Below are positions 30,227-40,273 of a stretch of 64,000 nt of DNA, piece by piece (positions within the stretch are counted from its first letter, which is position 1; each line of letters starts with the position of its first letter). Source of the DNA: Crotalaria pallida. Taxonomy: Eukaryota; Streptophyta; Magnoliopsida; Fabales; Fabaceae. A model generated the notes under the pieces. That model saw only the letters and a list, made by a program, of their open reading frames with translations, ran no database searches and was not told where the DNA came from. The stretch is from positions 103,333,639 through 103,397,638 of the forward strand of contig CM075653.1 of assembly GCA_037953625.1 (NCBI GenBank), read 5' to 3'. Made by a program: the position numbers and the translations under genes.

Positions 30227-33200
30227 CTACTCAAAATACTTCTGAAGGATAGGTTCCTTAGCCTGGTAATCGCCTTTGACTTGCGAAACTACCAATTGAG
30301 AATCACTGAAAATTTTTACTTCACGGGCCCCAACTTCTTTTGCCATTCTCAGTCCGGCCAATACAGCTTCATACTCCGCCTGATTGTTCGAGGTTGAAAA
30401 TCCAAACTTTAAAGAATATTCGAGGGTGACTCCCTCGGAATTCTCTAAAATTATTCCTGCACCGGCCCCAAGTTTGTTACTTGATCCATCAACATAGATA
30501 TTCCAATCCGAGTTTGAGCTCGTCAATGGCTCAGTAAACTCGGTAAGAAAGTTAGCTAAGGCTTGAGACTTCATCGCCTTCCTTGGTTCGAAAGTGATTT
30601 CGAACTCGGACAATTCGATGGCCCAAGTCACCATTCTTCCTTCCAAGTCAGGTTTCTGAAGTATTTGACGGATCGGCTGAGCTGTTCTGACTCTGACTTG
30701 GTGGCTCTGGAAATATTGACGTAATCGTCTAGCTGTGATAACCAAACAAAAAGCCAGTTTCTCCACTTTCTGATATCTCAACTCCGGTCCCTGAAGGGCT
30801 CGGCTGACGAAATAAATGGGGGATTCCTTGCCAGATTCCTCCCGGACCAGAACCGAACTGATTACCGAATCCCCTACTGATAAGTAAAGGAACATAATTT
30901 CTCTATTTACCGGACTAGATAGGATTGGGGGAGAAGCCAAGTACTGCTTAAGGTCAGTAAAGGCCTTTTCGCATGCCTCATCCCACTCAAACAACTTTTC
31001 TTTCTCCTTCCTCAGCAACTTGTACCAGGGAAGGGCTTTTCTAACTGACTGAGACAAAAATCGAGAGAGAGTCGCCACCCGACCTGTTAGCTGCTGAACA
31101 CCCTTGATATCTGTTGGACTTTTCATTTCAAGAATGGCTCGGCACTTTTCCGGATTGGCCTTTATTCCGCGTTCGGTCAACATGAATCCGAGGAAAGATC
31201 CTGCTGGAACTCCAAACGTGCACTTTTCCGGGTTCAACCTCATGTCGAACTGTCGGATCCTTCCCAAAATGACCTTCAAATCTTTAGCATGATCTTCCTC
31301 TTTCAAGCTTTTTGAAATCATATCGTCTATGTATACCTCCATTCTCGGCCCAATCAAAGGACCAAACACCTTGTTCATCATCCGCTGGTAAGTCGCCCCA
31401 GCATTCTTCAATCCGAACGGCATCACAATGTAACAGTATGTGGCATTTTCTGTGATGAATGAAGTCTTCACCTGGTCCGGGGGGTACATTGGAATCTGAT
31501 TGTACCCTGAATAAGCATCCATAAACGATAGCCTTTGATAACCCGCCGAGCTATCCACCAGTTTATCAATGCAGGGAAGTGGGTATTGATCCTTAGGGCA
31601 AACCTTGTTCAAGTCTGTGTAATCCACGCACATCCTCCATTTCCCATTGGACTTCTTGACTAGTACGGGATTAGCCAACCAATCAGTGTACACCACCTCC
31701 CTGATGAATCCTGCCTCCAGTAGCTCGGCAACCTTCTCATCAGTTGCCTGTGCCTTCTCAGTTCCGACCCGTCTTTTCTTCTGACATACTGGCTTGGCGC
31801 CAGGATACACGCTCAGCTTGTGGCAAATGAAGTTTGGATCGATTCCTGGCATGTCTGCCGAGGTCCAGGCAAACAAGTCCTTGTTCTCCACCAGCAATTC
31901 AGTCAGTTCTCTTTCCAGTTCCTCAGAAAGGCCAACACCAATCTTAACGCAACGAGATGGGTCGGGCCCTAAAATCACCTTTTTGAAATCCCCCTGAGGG
32001 GTCGGCCTAGTTTCATCCTCTTCCCTTACGTCAAGATCCGCTAAGTTGACACTTCCCTTGTTAAGTGGTTCCTGCATGATCTTCTCGTCATCAAGCTTCA
32101 GCTTACCCAGACTGATTTCATAACATTTCCGAGCCAGATCCTGTTCGGACCTCACTGTTACTACCTTATCGTCAGACCCTGGGAACTTCATGGCCAGGTG
32201 GACAGTCGATACAACAGCACCAAAGGATTGAAGTGCAGTACGACCCAAGATGGCGTTGTATGCCGACGGGGCCTGAACAACTAGCCACTTTACCATTTCA
32301 GTTCGAGCAGAGGGTTGTTCGCCCATGGTCACCGGGAGGTAGATATGACCTAAGGGAACAATCGAATGTCCCGTGAAGCCAATCAAACTTCCCTCGAATG
32401 GGGTGAGATCAGATCTTTTAAGCTTTAATTTCTCAAACAGATCTAGAAACATTATGTCTGCCGAGCTCCCCTGATCAACAAGAATTCTTCTTACTTCGTA
32501 GTTGCCGAGCCTGACCGTAACTACCATTGGGTCATTATGGTCTTGTATGATGTTCTCAAAATCCTCGTCACTAAAGCTGATGACGATATTCTTCTTCTTG
32601 GGCTTTTGGATTGGTCGGCTAGCCACCGAAAGGACTTGTCCCACATACTTCTTGCGATCACTCTTCTTTTCCCCTCCACCTGCAAACCCTCCAGCAATGG
32701 TGCCGATGAGGAAAGAGTCTCGACCCTGATCTTTCTCGGATGGTTGAACTGAGGCTCCCCCTGCAGGTGGTGAAGGGCTTCGATTTATTTTTTGTTCGGT
32801 TTTGGGTGGAGAAGGACTCTTTCTCCTGGAACGTTTGCGTAATGCTTCGCCAATATAATGTTGAAGCTTGCCATCCCTTACCATCTCTTCGATCAAGTCC
32901 TTCAACTGGATACATTGATCGGTGGTATGCCCCCATCCACCGTGATGATCGCAGTACTTGGTCCTATCCTTTTGAGCTGCTTTCCTCAAAGCTGGGGGCC
33001 GAGTGATATTACGCATCTCCGTATGCATAGTCTCACGAAGGATTTCACTCCTCGGGACTGTAAGTTGGGTGTATTCATCATACTTGCCTTTTGGAGGCAG
33101 TTTTTCTCTTTCTCCTCCTTCCCGTTTGTCCTTCCTTCCCCTAGTATCTCGAAATCGATCCCTTTGACGAGAATCGTTTTGACGGGGACGCGATTCTTGT

Positions 33201-34501
33201 CGTTCTTCATTGACCCTTGCTGCAGTACTGATTCTATGGAATTCCTCTAGATTGACAAATTTCTTAGACCTTTCTCTAAGCTCGGCCATGTCTTTCGGTG
33301 GTTCCCCGATCAAGCAATCCTTGAAATCTCCATCTCGCAAGCCTTGTGTGAGCAAGAGAACGGACACTCCCGACTGCAAGCCCGATATGCCACTACCTTC
33401 CTGCTGATATCGACCTAGGTAATCATGTAAAGACTCGTTAGGTCTTTGTGTGACTCCAGCTAGTGAATGATCTGACTTCGGTTGCGTCATATTGGCTGTG
33501 TATCTGTTCAGGAATGCCCTTTTAAGCTGATCCCAAGAATTGATTGAGTTGGCAGGTAAAGAGTCGAACCACCTCAACGGTGCCGAGCCTAGAGTCATCG
33601 AGAAAGCTCGGCACTTCATGAAATCTCCTCCCCCATAGAACATCATGGAGGACTCGTAAGATGCTATGTGGTCTATCAGATCAGTTGTACCATTGTACCG
33701 AGAGAGGTTCTGATGGCCCATATAGGTCTGCGGGGTCTGGAATGCCATTATATCAGCCGTGAAAGGATGTCCAGGGTGTGGCTCAGCGAATACATGCTCG
33801 GGAGCAGTATTTGAGTTGAGGGGTGGAGGTGGAGGATTATTCGGGTCGCCGATAGCCACGCGAGGGCCTTGTTTGGCTAGTCTTGCCATGCTTTGCTGCT
33901 GAAGAGCAGCAATAGCCTCGTTTTGCTTTTCAATTAAGGAAGTTTGGGTCCTCAGGATTTCCATAATTGACTCTTCTCTCCTTCTGGCTGAAGAGGTAGT
34001 CATGTAGGATCTACCCTGTGATTCGGAACGTTCGCCACCCTGAAGCGTTCCAAAACGACCCCTAGTGAAGTGAGGTATTTCTCTGTTGGATCGATCGGCG
34101 CGGGAGTAATCGCGAGCAAGATGCTCATCCCGCCGATCCTCCCCAGTTTGTGATCCAGCAGGGGCCCTACGTGATTGATGTGGTCCAGAATCTGTGGTGT
34201 CACGCCATTCTGACACATGGCCATCATGAACAGAACGACGCTGAGATCGTCGTTCGTGAGCTTCAACGATAGGAGGGACGGTGGCTTGCGCTTGGACCGC
34301 CGGAATAACTTGATCAGCAGGTTGGACAACCCCAGGACCCTGGGGGATTTCAACCTGGTTGCCTTCAGGGGATCCTCCAGGGGCAATCCTGTCCCTCACG
34401 TTTCCCCTTCCTCCAGCATTCCTTGGTCCAGCGTTTTTAGGTGGCCTCCCCCTCAAACGACGGCGAAGGTCTCCTTGGTTGTTGTCGTTATCGTTTGCCA
34501 T
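30227..34501 (-). CDS. gag-pol: Tat copy 1 Gag-protease-RT-RNase H-second RNase H (truncated by a stop)
   Basis: A 1424-residue frame from ATG 34501. Gag has a disordered N-terminal 200 residues, capsid about 250-400 and a CCHC-like knuckle at 517-530 (CDHHGGWGHTTDQC). The protease has DQGSSAD at 676-682, an unusual variant of the D-S/T-G active site that copy 2 shares. RT spans about 940-1110 with YIDDM at 1057-1061. The ordinary RNase H spans about 1200-1310. A second, archaeal-type RNase H starts near 1335 (IYVDGSSN, NNQAEYEA, KIFSDSQLV) and is the hallmark of the Tat lineage. The frame stops at TAG 30227-30229, before integrase, so the copy cannot make a full product. Confidence 0.93.
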   Translation of the reverse strand: MANDNDNNQGDLRRRLRGRPPKNAGPRNAGGRGNVRDRIAPGGSPEGNQVEIPQGPGVVQPADQVIPAVQAQATVPPIVEAHERRSQRRSVHDGHVSEWRDTTDSGPHQSRRAPAGSQTGEDRRDEHLARDYSRADRSNREIPHFTRGRFGTLQGGERSESQGRSYMTTSSARRREESIMEILRTQTSLIEKQNEAIAALQQQSMARLAKQGPRVAIGDPNNPPPPPLNSNTAPEHVFAEPHPGHPFTADIMAFQTPQTYMGHQNLSRYNGTTDLIDHIASYESSMMFYGGGDFMKCRAFSMTLGSAPLRWFDSLPANSINSWDQLKRAFLNRYTANMTQPKSDHSLAGVTQRPNESLHDYLGRYQQEGSGISGLQSGVSVLLLTQGLRDGDFKDCLIGEPPKDMAELRERSKKFVNLEEFHRISTAARVNEERQESRPRQNDSRQRDRFRDTRGRKDKREGGEREKLPPKGKYDEYTQLTVPRSEILRETMHTEMRNITRPPALRKAAQKDRTKYCDHHGGWGHTTDQCIQLKDLIEEMVRDGKLQHYIGEALRKRSRRKSPSPPKTEQKINRSPSPPAGGASVQPSEKDQGRDSFLIGTIAGGFAGGGEKKSDRKKYVGQVLSVASRPIQKPKKKNIVISFSDEDFENIIQDHNDPMVVTVRLGNYEVRRILVDQGSSADIMFLDLFEKLKLKRSDLTPFEGSLIGFTGHSIVPLGHIYLPVTMGEQPSARTEMVKWLVVQAPSAYNAILGRTALQSFGAVVSTVHLAMKFPGSDDKVVTVRSEQDLARKCYEISLGKLKLDDEKIMQEPLNKGSVNLADLDVREEDETRPTPQGDFKKVILGPDPSRCVKIGVGLSEELERELTELLVENKDLFAWTSADMPGIDPNFICHKLSVYPGAKPVCQKKRRVGTEKAQATDEKVAELLEAGFIREVVYTDWLANPVLVKKSNGKWRMCVDYTDLNKVCPKDQYPLPCIDKLVDSSAGYQRLSFMDAYSGYNQIPMYPPDQVKTSFITENATYCYIVMPFGLKNAGATYQRMMNKVFGPLIGPRMEVYIDDMISKSLKEEDHAKDLKVILGRIRQFDMRLNPEKCTFGVPAGSFLGFMLTERGIKANPEKCRAILEMKSPTDIKGVQQLTGRVATLSRFLSQSVRKALPWYKLLRKEKEKLFEWDEACEKAFTDLKQYLASPPILSSPVNREIMFLYLSVGDSVISSVLVREESGKESPIYFVSRALQGPELRYQKVEKLAFCLVITARRLRQYFQSHQVRVRTAQPIRQILQKPDLEGRMVTWAIELSEFEITFEPRKAMKSQALANFLTEFTEPLTSSNSDWNIYVDGSSNKLGAGAGIILENSEGVTLEYSLKFGFSTSNNQAEYEAVLAGLRMAKEVGAREVKIFSDSQLVVSQVKGDYQAKEPILQKYFE

Positions 34502-34535
34502 AAGAGCAGTGGTGGTGGGAATATTGGTTATACGT

Positions 34536-34552
34536 CCCCACAGACGGTGCCA
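34536..34552 (-). promoter_or_regulatory. Tat copy 1 primer-binding site
   Basis: The minus strand reads TGGCACCGTCTGTGGGG next to the 5' LTR. Copy 2 has TGGCGCCGTCTGTGGG at 43635. This fits a tRNA-primed PBS of Tat elements; I cannot assign the tRNA with certainty. Confidence 0.75.
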
Positions 34553-34553
34553 A

Positions 34554-35190
34554 TGTAGTGTCCTTGAACACTATGTTCTTAACCCTCTAAGTGCTCAAGA
34601 TTATGGCAACCAGGAGCTCAAGAGAGGATCAAGTGTTTATGTGTGACTTTTTGGTGTTTCTGCAGTTCCAGTTGGGAAAAGCAGGGTTTCCCCAGTCAAC
34701 AAGTGTGTGCAGAGTGTCAACTTAGGGATGAGAGTACGTACCTGAAACCCTAGCTGTGATGAGCTATTTATAGGGTTTGGAGGAGGCTGATCTGGGCCGT
34801 TTGGGCCCTGTATCAGAGTTGTGCTGAACCAGGATTCTGTGAGATAATATCGGGTAATTATGCTTAGAATCTGGTTAGGATCAACTGAAGATCTCATGTC
34901 TAGGCTGTTAGCGAGAATCTAGGAGAGATTTGCGGAAGGGATAAGAAGCCTGAATGAGACTGAGTCTATCCACAATCCGATGGTATGTCTCGGCCCTAGA
35001 GTCCCGAGCCTGATGGGTGGAGAACCGATTATGAGGCTCGGCCCCATCAAGTCCGAGCCTGGTCCTTAATGTATGCTCGGAGTCCATGAGTCCGAGCGAG
35101 GGACGTGCGTGCTTAGTAATCCGAGGGAACTGCCCTTAAGAGAATATCTTTAGTAGGACATGTGCCCATGTGAGGTCGGCAGACCCTACA
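34554..35190 (-). repeat. Tat copy 1, 5' LTR
   Basis: A 637-bp LTR matching 13545-14180 with about six differences (for example within CTGCAGTTCCAGTTGGG). In the element's orientation it lies upstream of the PBS and gag. Confidence 0.93.
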
Positions 35191-37706
35191 CGAATAAAAG
35201 CAAAGAAAACAAACCAAGTATCACAATTTAAATCACATGCATCTATTCCTTTTGTTTTAGGCATTCACATTCTATTTTCTTTTAGTCCTAACCGAATACA
35301 CAAAGCACACATAACACATATTCATTCAACCATATACTAATTAAATTTATTTATTTCCTTTTATTTCTAAATAAAGAACCGAATAGAACACATATCCACA
35401 TCACAAGTTCAAACAATTTATTTTAGTATAATTTCTTAAAATATGTTTATCCCTTTTTGAATCATTTCATTGGAGAAGAGATCCTAGGTTTACCAGCATC
35501 TATAGACCGATCGTAAGTATGGAATGCACAAGGAACATGAATCAAAGCAAAATCTTGTTTTCTTTATTTTCTTATTTTCCTTACAAAACCGTGAGTCTCA
35601 CAACAATTTGGGAAGACAAAATTTTAATTTCTTAACACAATGGAACCAAGGATTATGTCAAGGTTTCATCCTTTAAGGAAAACACATGCATACATTTACA
35701 ATTTCTAGGTAAGGCAAATTTTCAACATGCATGTAAGAAAATGATGATTTCCTATCTCTCCCTAGTCTTTACCGAATCATAACATGCAAGGAAACAAAAT
35801 CTTATATTTTTTTTGTCACATGCAACACCCAAATTCATGGATCACATCATGCAAGACTTGAAAAAAAGCATCACTTCATTTCCCTAAACATCACCCGAAT
35901 CATCATCATCACACACACACCTTGATTCAAACTCTTTTTATACAAAAATTATTTTTAAAGCTTGTTAAACTTATTTTCTTTGCAAAAACCGTGACTTACA
36001 TATGAGACACCAAGGTCTTATACTCAAATTAAGTATATAAAATTTAAGCTCCATATTTTCTCCAAGATCAAGCATAGGTCAAAACATGCAAAGAGAATCA
36101 AAGCAAAAACATAAACTTAAACTCAATCCTCCAAGTAAAACGTGAAGAATAAATTAGAGATCAACTTCTTTAAACATAGACATAGTATGAAAACACTTAG
36201 ATCAAATTAAAAGCATCAAGACCTAAAATTTCTACTCATGGCCGAACCATTTAGTCTTTGATTTAGGGATTTAATTCATTCATTCATTCATAAAAATCCA
36301 TGATCAAACATAAGAAGAACATGCAAAGGAAGACAAGGATGATCAAGCCACAAAATCATCATGCATGAGAGAATCAAGCAAAAATATGAACTCAAACACA
36401 ACTTGAAACCAAAACCGTGGCAAAGAAAATTTACAAGTAGGAAATCAAAACTTTTTAACTACAACATTGAAAATCAAAGCATAAAAATAACATGAAAGAC
36501 CTTTAAACCTCAAGATCATTCAAAAATAAATACATGCATCACAAAAATTAAACAAAGTCCATTAAAAGTCTTTTACAACACAAAATCACTTAACCAAAAA
36601 CTCATTCTACCTTAATTTCTAACTTAAATCTTTAAATCTTCTCTCCTTCTCCTCTTAGGTTGCCTCGGTCTCTTTCTTCTAAGGGTAAGGGGTGGGTTCT
36701 TCCTTGATCATTGATGAAGAAGGTGGTTGAGAAAGGAATTAGGGAAGTTTTGATTAGAAGTTTGGAGGTTTTCACTCTCTTCTCCTCTTTTCTTCCTCAC
36801 GGTTCACTCTTTTCTTTCTAAGTCTTCAAGAGCTTGATGGTGCTCTTGAAGGATATGTGTTTGTGTTGATGTTTGGGTGTGGAAATAATGTGATTAGGTG
36901 AAGGGAGAATGAGTCTCTAACTCATTCCTACGGTTTTAGAATCAAGGCAAAGACATGGGAATTTCCTTTCCTAGCCTTGGTTTCTAGTAGAAAAAGGGAG
37001 GGCAATTTGGGCCAACCCCTTAGTTGCATGAAGGGGTCAAACCGTGGGACACATGGAGGGAGGGAAGCCCACAATAGGTTTCATGAGTCATTACTCCTAA
37101 TGCCTCCCTATTTTCATTTTTAATTTTCCAATTCCTTAATGCTCAAGAAGTTCAAGCCCACTTGGTTCTCTATTCCTTGCATGGCCGAACCTCATTCACT
37201 AGCACACACATACACATAAAATTTTATTTCCATGTTCAACACATAGCATCTAGTCATGCATACACTTAACACATGTATAAGCATACACATATTCACACAC
37301 AGGGCATGTACACAATTAACATCTTGATGGCATCATGTTTGCAAGACACACACACACATGCATATTCATGCATCACTCCTTACTTCTATATATGCACATG
37401 TAATTTCTTTTTAATAGTTAAATTCTTAGATAATCCTAAGCATACTCATACATACCAAGACCGTATATACACACCATCACCAAAATAAATCACAAACATT
37501 TTAATAAAATTATTAAGTGTATATAAATTTTCTCAATAGTCAAATTTCTAAATGTTGGACATTAGCTTTAAAATCATTCAATTATCTTAAAACGTGAATT
37601 TTAAGAAAATCATTTAAGAAAATATCTTTTTAAATTGCTTTTCTAAGAAAATAATTTCTTCAGTGTTTTACTTTAATATGAGGAATTTACGGGGTGTTAC
37701 AAATTC

Positions 37707-38017
37707 AAACTCTTTTTGTAACATTAAGGTTACGAACCCTAACCCTTTCTCATGAAAAACATATTTAGGTTTTGGAATCTTCTCACTTATACCACACTCC
37801 AATATAGTCCATGTTCACGACATGCCAAGAAAAATAGTTGTATGTGCTCTCTTGGTGGGCTCAAAGAAGCCCATTAAAGCCACACACATTAGTGAACCCC
37901 ACTATTTTTAAACCTTCCCGTTCTAGGGCTCCCTTGCCAACCCAAGGCACGTGGCTTCACTCCATTGGCTTGTTTCTCTTTCCTCATTTTTTCTCTCTAA
38001 CATTTACTACCATATTT
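37707..38017. other. Host DNA between two insertions
   Basis: About 310 bp of host sequence between the giant-LTR element and the copia-like solo LTR. I see no gene. It is contiguous with 1-604 on one side and 39549 onward on the other once insertions are removed. Confidence 0.6.
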
Positions 38018-38153
38018 TGTTGGAAACCAACAAGCGGCTCAATATAGTCTAGAGGGGGGGTGAATAGAATATTGAAGCCTTATTACAGATTTTTCGTCCA
38101 CCTAAGAGAATGGTTTTATGAAAATAAATTTTCTTAAGAATTCAGTTCAGATT

Positions 38154-38337
38154 ACTCGAGTAACTCAAGCCTTCACTCGAGTAATACGCAACCAAAAATA
38201 ATTTCACTCGAGTATTCAGCAAATCACTCGAGTATTACGAAAGCAAATTTTAAATCACTCGAGTAACAGAAAACCTACTCGAGTAATGTTTATAAACTGA
38301 AAGCAGATTACTCGAGTGACAAGAACTTTACTCGAGT
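38154..38337. repeat. ACTCGAGT cluster 1 in the copia-like solo LTR
   Basis: Eight perfect copies, several extended to TTACTCGAGTAA. This is the same palindrome as in the Tekay LTRs although the surrounding sequence is unrelated. Confidence 0.9.
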
Positions 38338-39127
38338 AAACTGGGTAAAATTCAATTTAAAACTTAGTTTTCAATGGAGTTCTTCAAGAATAACAATGCT
38401 ATGATGATTCAACAAATTATGAATGATTAATATGAACAATTTCAAGTAATATTAACATGCAATTTTAGATCAATTGAGTAGAATTAAGAAAACCCCAATT
38501 CTAACCTAAAAATGCAAATGTTAATGAATTAATGAAATACAAGGAATGAAAATAAAAGAGACACAAGGATTTATCCTGGTTCACTTTCACCCACTTGAAA
38601 GCTACTCCAGTCCCCTCTTAAATCAAGAGAGATTCTTCACTAGAAATCTTCAAATGTAGATTTTACAATGTTTTAAGATGCAACTAGATTCTTAGTTCTC
38701 CTATCTTAAAACCCAACTCAAAGTGTGTACCAAACACTTTGATCTAATCTACCCCTTTTGAGTATTCTAGATTTCCTTGCTAATTGATTGAAGATGCTTC
38801 CAACCAATCCTCTTTTCTTGCTTTGATTTGATCTTCAAAGTCTTCCTTGTGAAATTCTTCACTTGTGTTGAAACTTCAATGATGCAATCACAAATTGCAA
38901 ATCTTCAACAACCACTAAGAACAAAAATATGATCTCAAGAATATTTGAACAATGATAGAAAATAGAGTGAAGAATGAAAAGTTCTTTGTTGAATCTTGAT
39001 AGCTCTTGAAAGATGTAAAATAGCTCTTGAATTACTTTTCAAAGTGTATTAGAAAATTGTAAGAATGAAAGTCTCTTTGAAAGAGAAAATTAAGTCCTTT
39101 TAAAATTTTCCCAACACTGATTGAATT

Positions 39128-39260
39128 ACTCGAGTAAACCAAACAACGTCACTCGAGTGAAACATGTCAGATTAAGTTACTCGAGTGATATGTAAACCAT
39201 TACTCGATTAACCTGTCAGAACATAAATTACTCGAGTGAACCAATACTCATTACTCGAGT
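39128..39260. repeat. ACTCGAGT cluster 2 in the copia-like solo LTR
   Basis: Five perfect copies and one TTACTCGATTAA variant, placed 280-420 bp before the LTR end. Confidence 0.88.
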
Positions 39261-39548
39261 AAACTGATCAGAATCTGAATAAAAACAAAGTTTTTCTAAA
39301 ATGATTTTCACAAGCTATTTAATCAAGATTTGAAGTATCTTCACTCTTAATCAGACATTATTTAAATATTCTTAAAATCACCTAAGCTACCCACACCAAT
39401 GAGATGCATTGCATAAAATAAAGATTACATTGAATTAGAATTAATAAAAATCCTAATTCTAATCTTCATGTGGTGTAGCTTGCTTGTTGCCAATGTTGTT
39501 GCTTGCAGAGAGATTGTTAGCATCAAAACATGAGAATCCTACATATTT

Positions 39549-40273
39549 TATGTTTGAATGCAAATGGATTAGATTTACACATTACACAAAAACACTCTCT
39601 ATAGTTCATCACTTTCCTTCTCACTCATTTGTCTCTCTCTCTCTCTCCTAACCTTAAGAATGAAAAACCCTTCCTCTTTCTCTCACTAGGGTATCCATAT
39701 TTTTTTCGCACTCAAATTCAACTCCTTTGAGCACGAAATTCAATCTTTGAGATTCTCTCTATTGAATTTGCACCCTTTGCTCTATTTTCTAGTGTGGATA
39801 TTTCAATAAACCATAGAGAATTGATCTTCTATTTGTGAGTTCATTTTTCTTCTTAGTTGTTGTTTGTATTATTGTCATGTTCTGATTTGTAGTTTTGTGA
39901 TTTAGACCTTAGGTTAATCAAACCTTATGATACATTGAGCATATGTGAGGATTTATTGAATGAAAATCAATGTCTAATTGCCTTCATTCTGCTTAGCGGT
40001 TATGATTTTATTTGATTAATCATTATGCATGAAGGACTAATTAGTTTTATATTACTTTAGATTGAATTAAACTTTATTTATCTTGATTTTACCTTTCATT
40101 CATTTTGTTCATACATCTTTAACTTGTGTAAAGATTAATATATTTCGTATGTTTAGCTAACCTATCAAAATATTATAATTAGTTGTAGCTAGAGTTGATT
40201 ATTTGAATTCTTCATTTCCGTTTTATATTTTGATGTTTGATACTTTTGTGAAGAGGGAAATTCTATCAAGCTC
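39549..40273 (+). promoter_or_regulatory. Probable promoter and 5' leader of the EMF1-like gene
   Basis: Host sequence upstream of ATG 40274. It includes a TC microsatellite (TCTCTCTCTCTCTCC, about 39632-39648) typical of plant core promoters or leaders, followed by CT-rich leader-like DNA. The exact start is not determinable. The solo LTR ends 730 bp before the ATG, so it probably lies in or next to the promoter. Confidence 0.45.

Larger units (their letters stand above)
13545..35190 (-). mobile_element. Ty3/gypsy Tat-lineage retrotransposon, copy 1 (nested, itself interrupted)
   Basis: Ends TGTAGTGTCC...GACCCTACA are flanked by a perfect 5-bp TSD CGAAT (13540-13544, 35191-35195). The 0.64-kb LTRs differ at about six positions of 636. 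The coding order on the minus strand is Gag, protease, RT, RNase H, second (archaeal-type) RNase H, integrase, then a gene on the opposite strand before the 3' LTR. The second RNase H plus antisense gene identify the Tat lineage. The 10.9-kb Tekay element at 15265-26147 sits in the antisense gene. Three in-frame stops make this copy defective. Confidence 0.93.
605..37701 (-). mobile_element. Non-autonomous giant-LTR gypsy-type retrotransposon (host of two nested insertions)
   Basis: Two long direct repeats (605-9084 and 10113-37701, each interrupted by younger insertions) flank about 1.03 kb of interior. The element is bounded by TG...CA ends and a perfect 5-bp TSD AATTC (600-604, 37702-37706). 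The primer site and polypurine tract both read on the minus strand, so the right-hand repeat is the 5' LTR. Without insertions each LTR is about 5.94 kb and the whole element about 12.9 kb. The interior shows no gag or pol. The PPT region resembles the 3' end of Tekay-lineage chromoviruses, so it is probably a Tekay-derived non-autonomous family that uses proteins from another element; that dependence is inferred. Confidence 0.9.
10113..37701 (-). repeat. Giant LTR, 5' copy (right), interrupted by the nested Tat element
   Basis: The LTR consists of 10113-13544 plus 35196-37701 (about 5938 bp). The 13545-35190 insertion duplicated CGAAT. The junction sequence CTCAACCGAATAAAAGC seen uninterrupted near 6570 shows the pre-insertion state. 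Content mirrors the left copy, including the Phe/Ser/Lys-rich low-complexity segment (11850-12290), the small ORF, the CTCAG|GTGAGAGAG donor block and the CA microsatellite near 37350. Confidence 0.92.
38018..39543 (+). mobile_element. Copia-like solo LTR with ACTCGAGT clusters
   Basis: A 1526-bp unit starting TGTTGGAAACC and ending GAATCCTACA is flanked by TSD TATTT (38013-38017, 39544-39548). It has a GAGGGGGGGTGAATAG block near its start and the conserved segment TTATCCTGGTTCACTTTCA (38572-38590), both shared in inverse orientation with the solo LTR at 53751-55472. The SIRE-type copia assignment is from general resemblance only. It carries eight ACTCGAGT copies at 38154-38337 and five plus one variant at 39128-39260. 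Confidence 0.85.
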
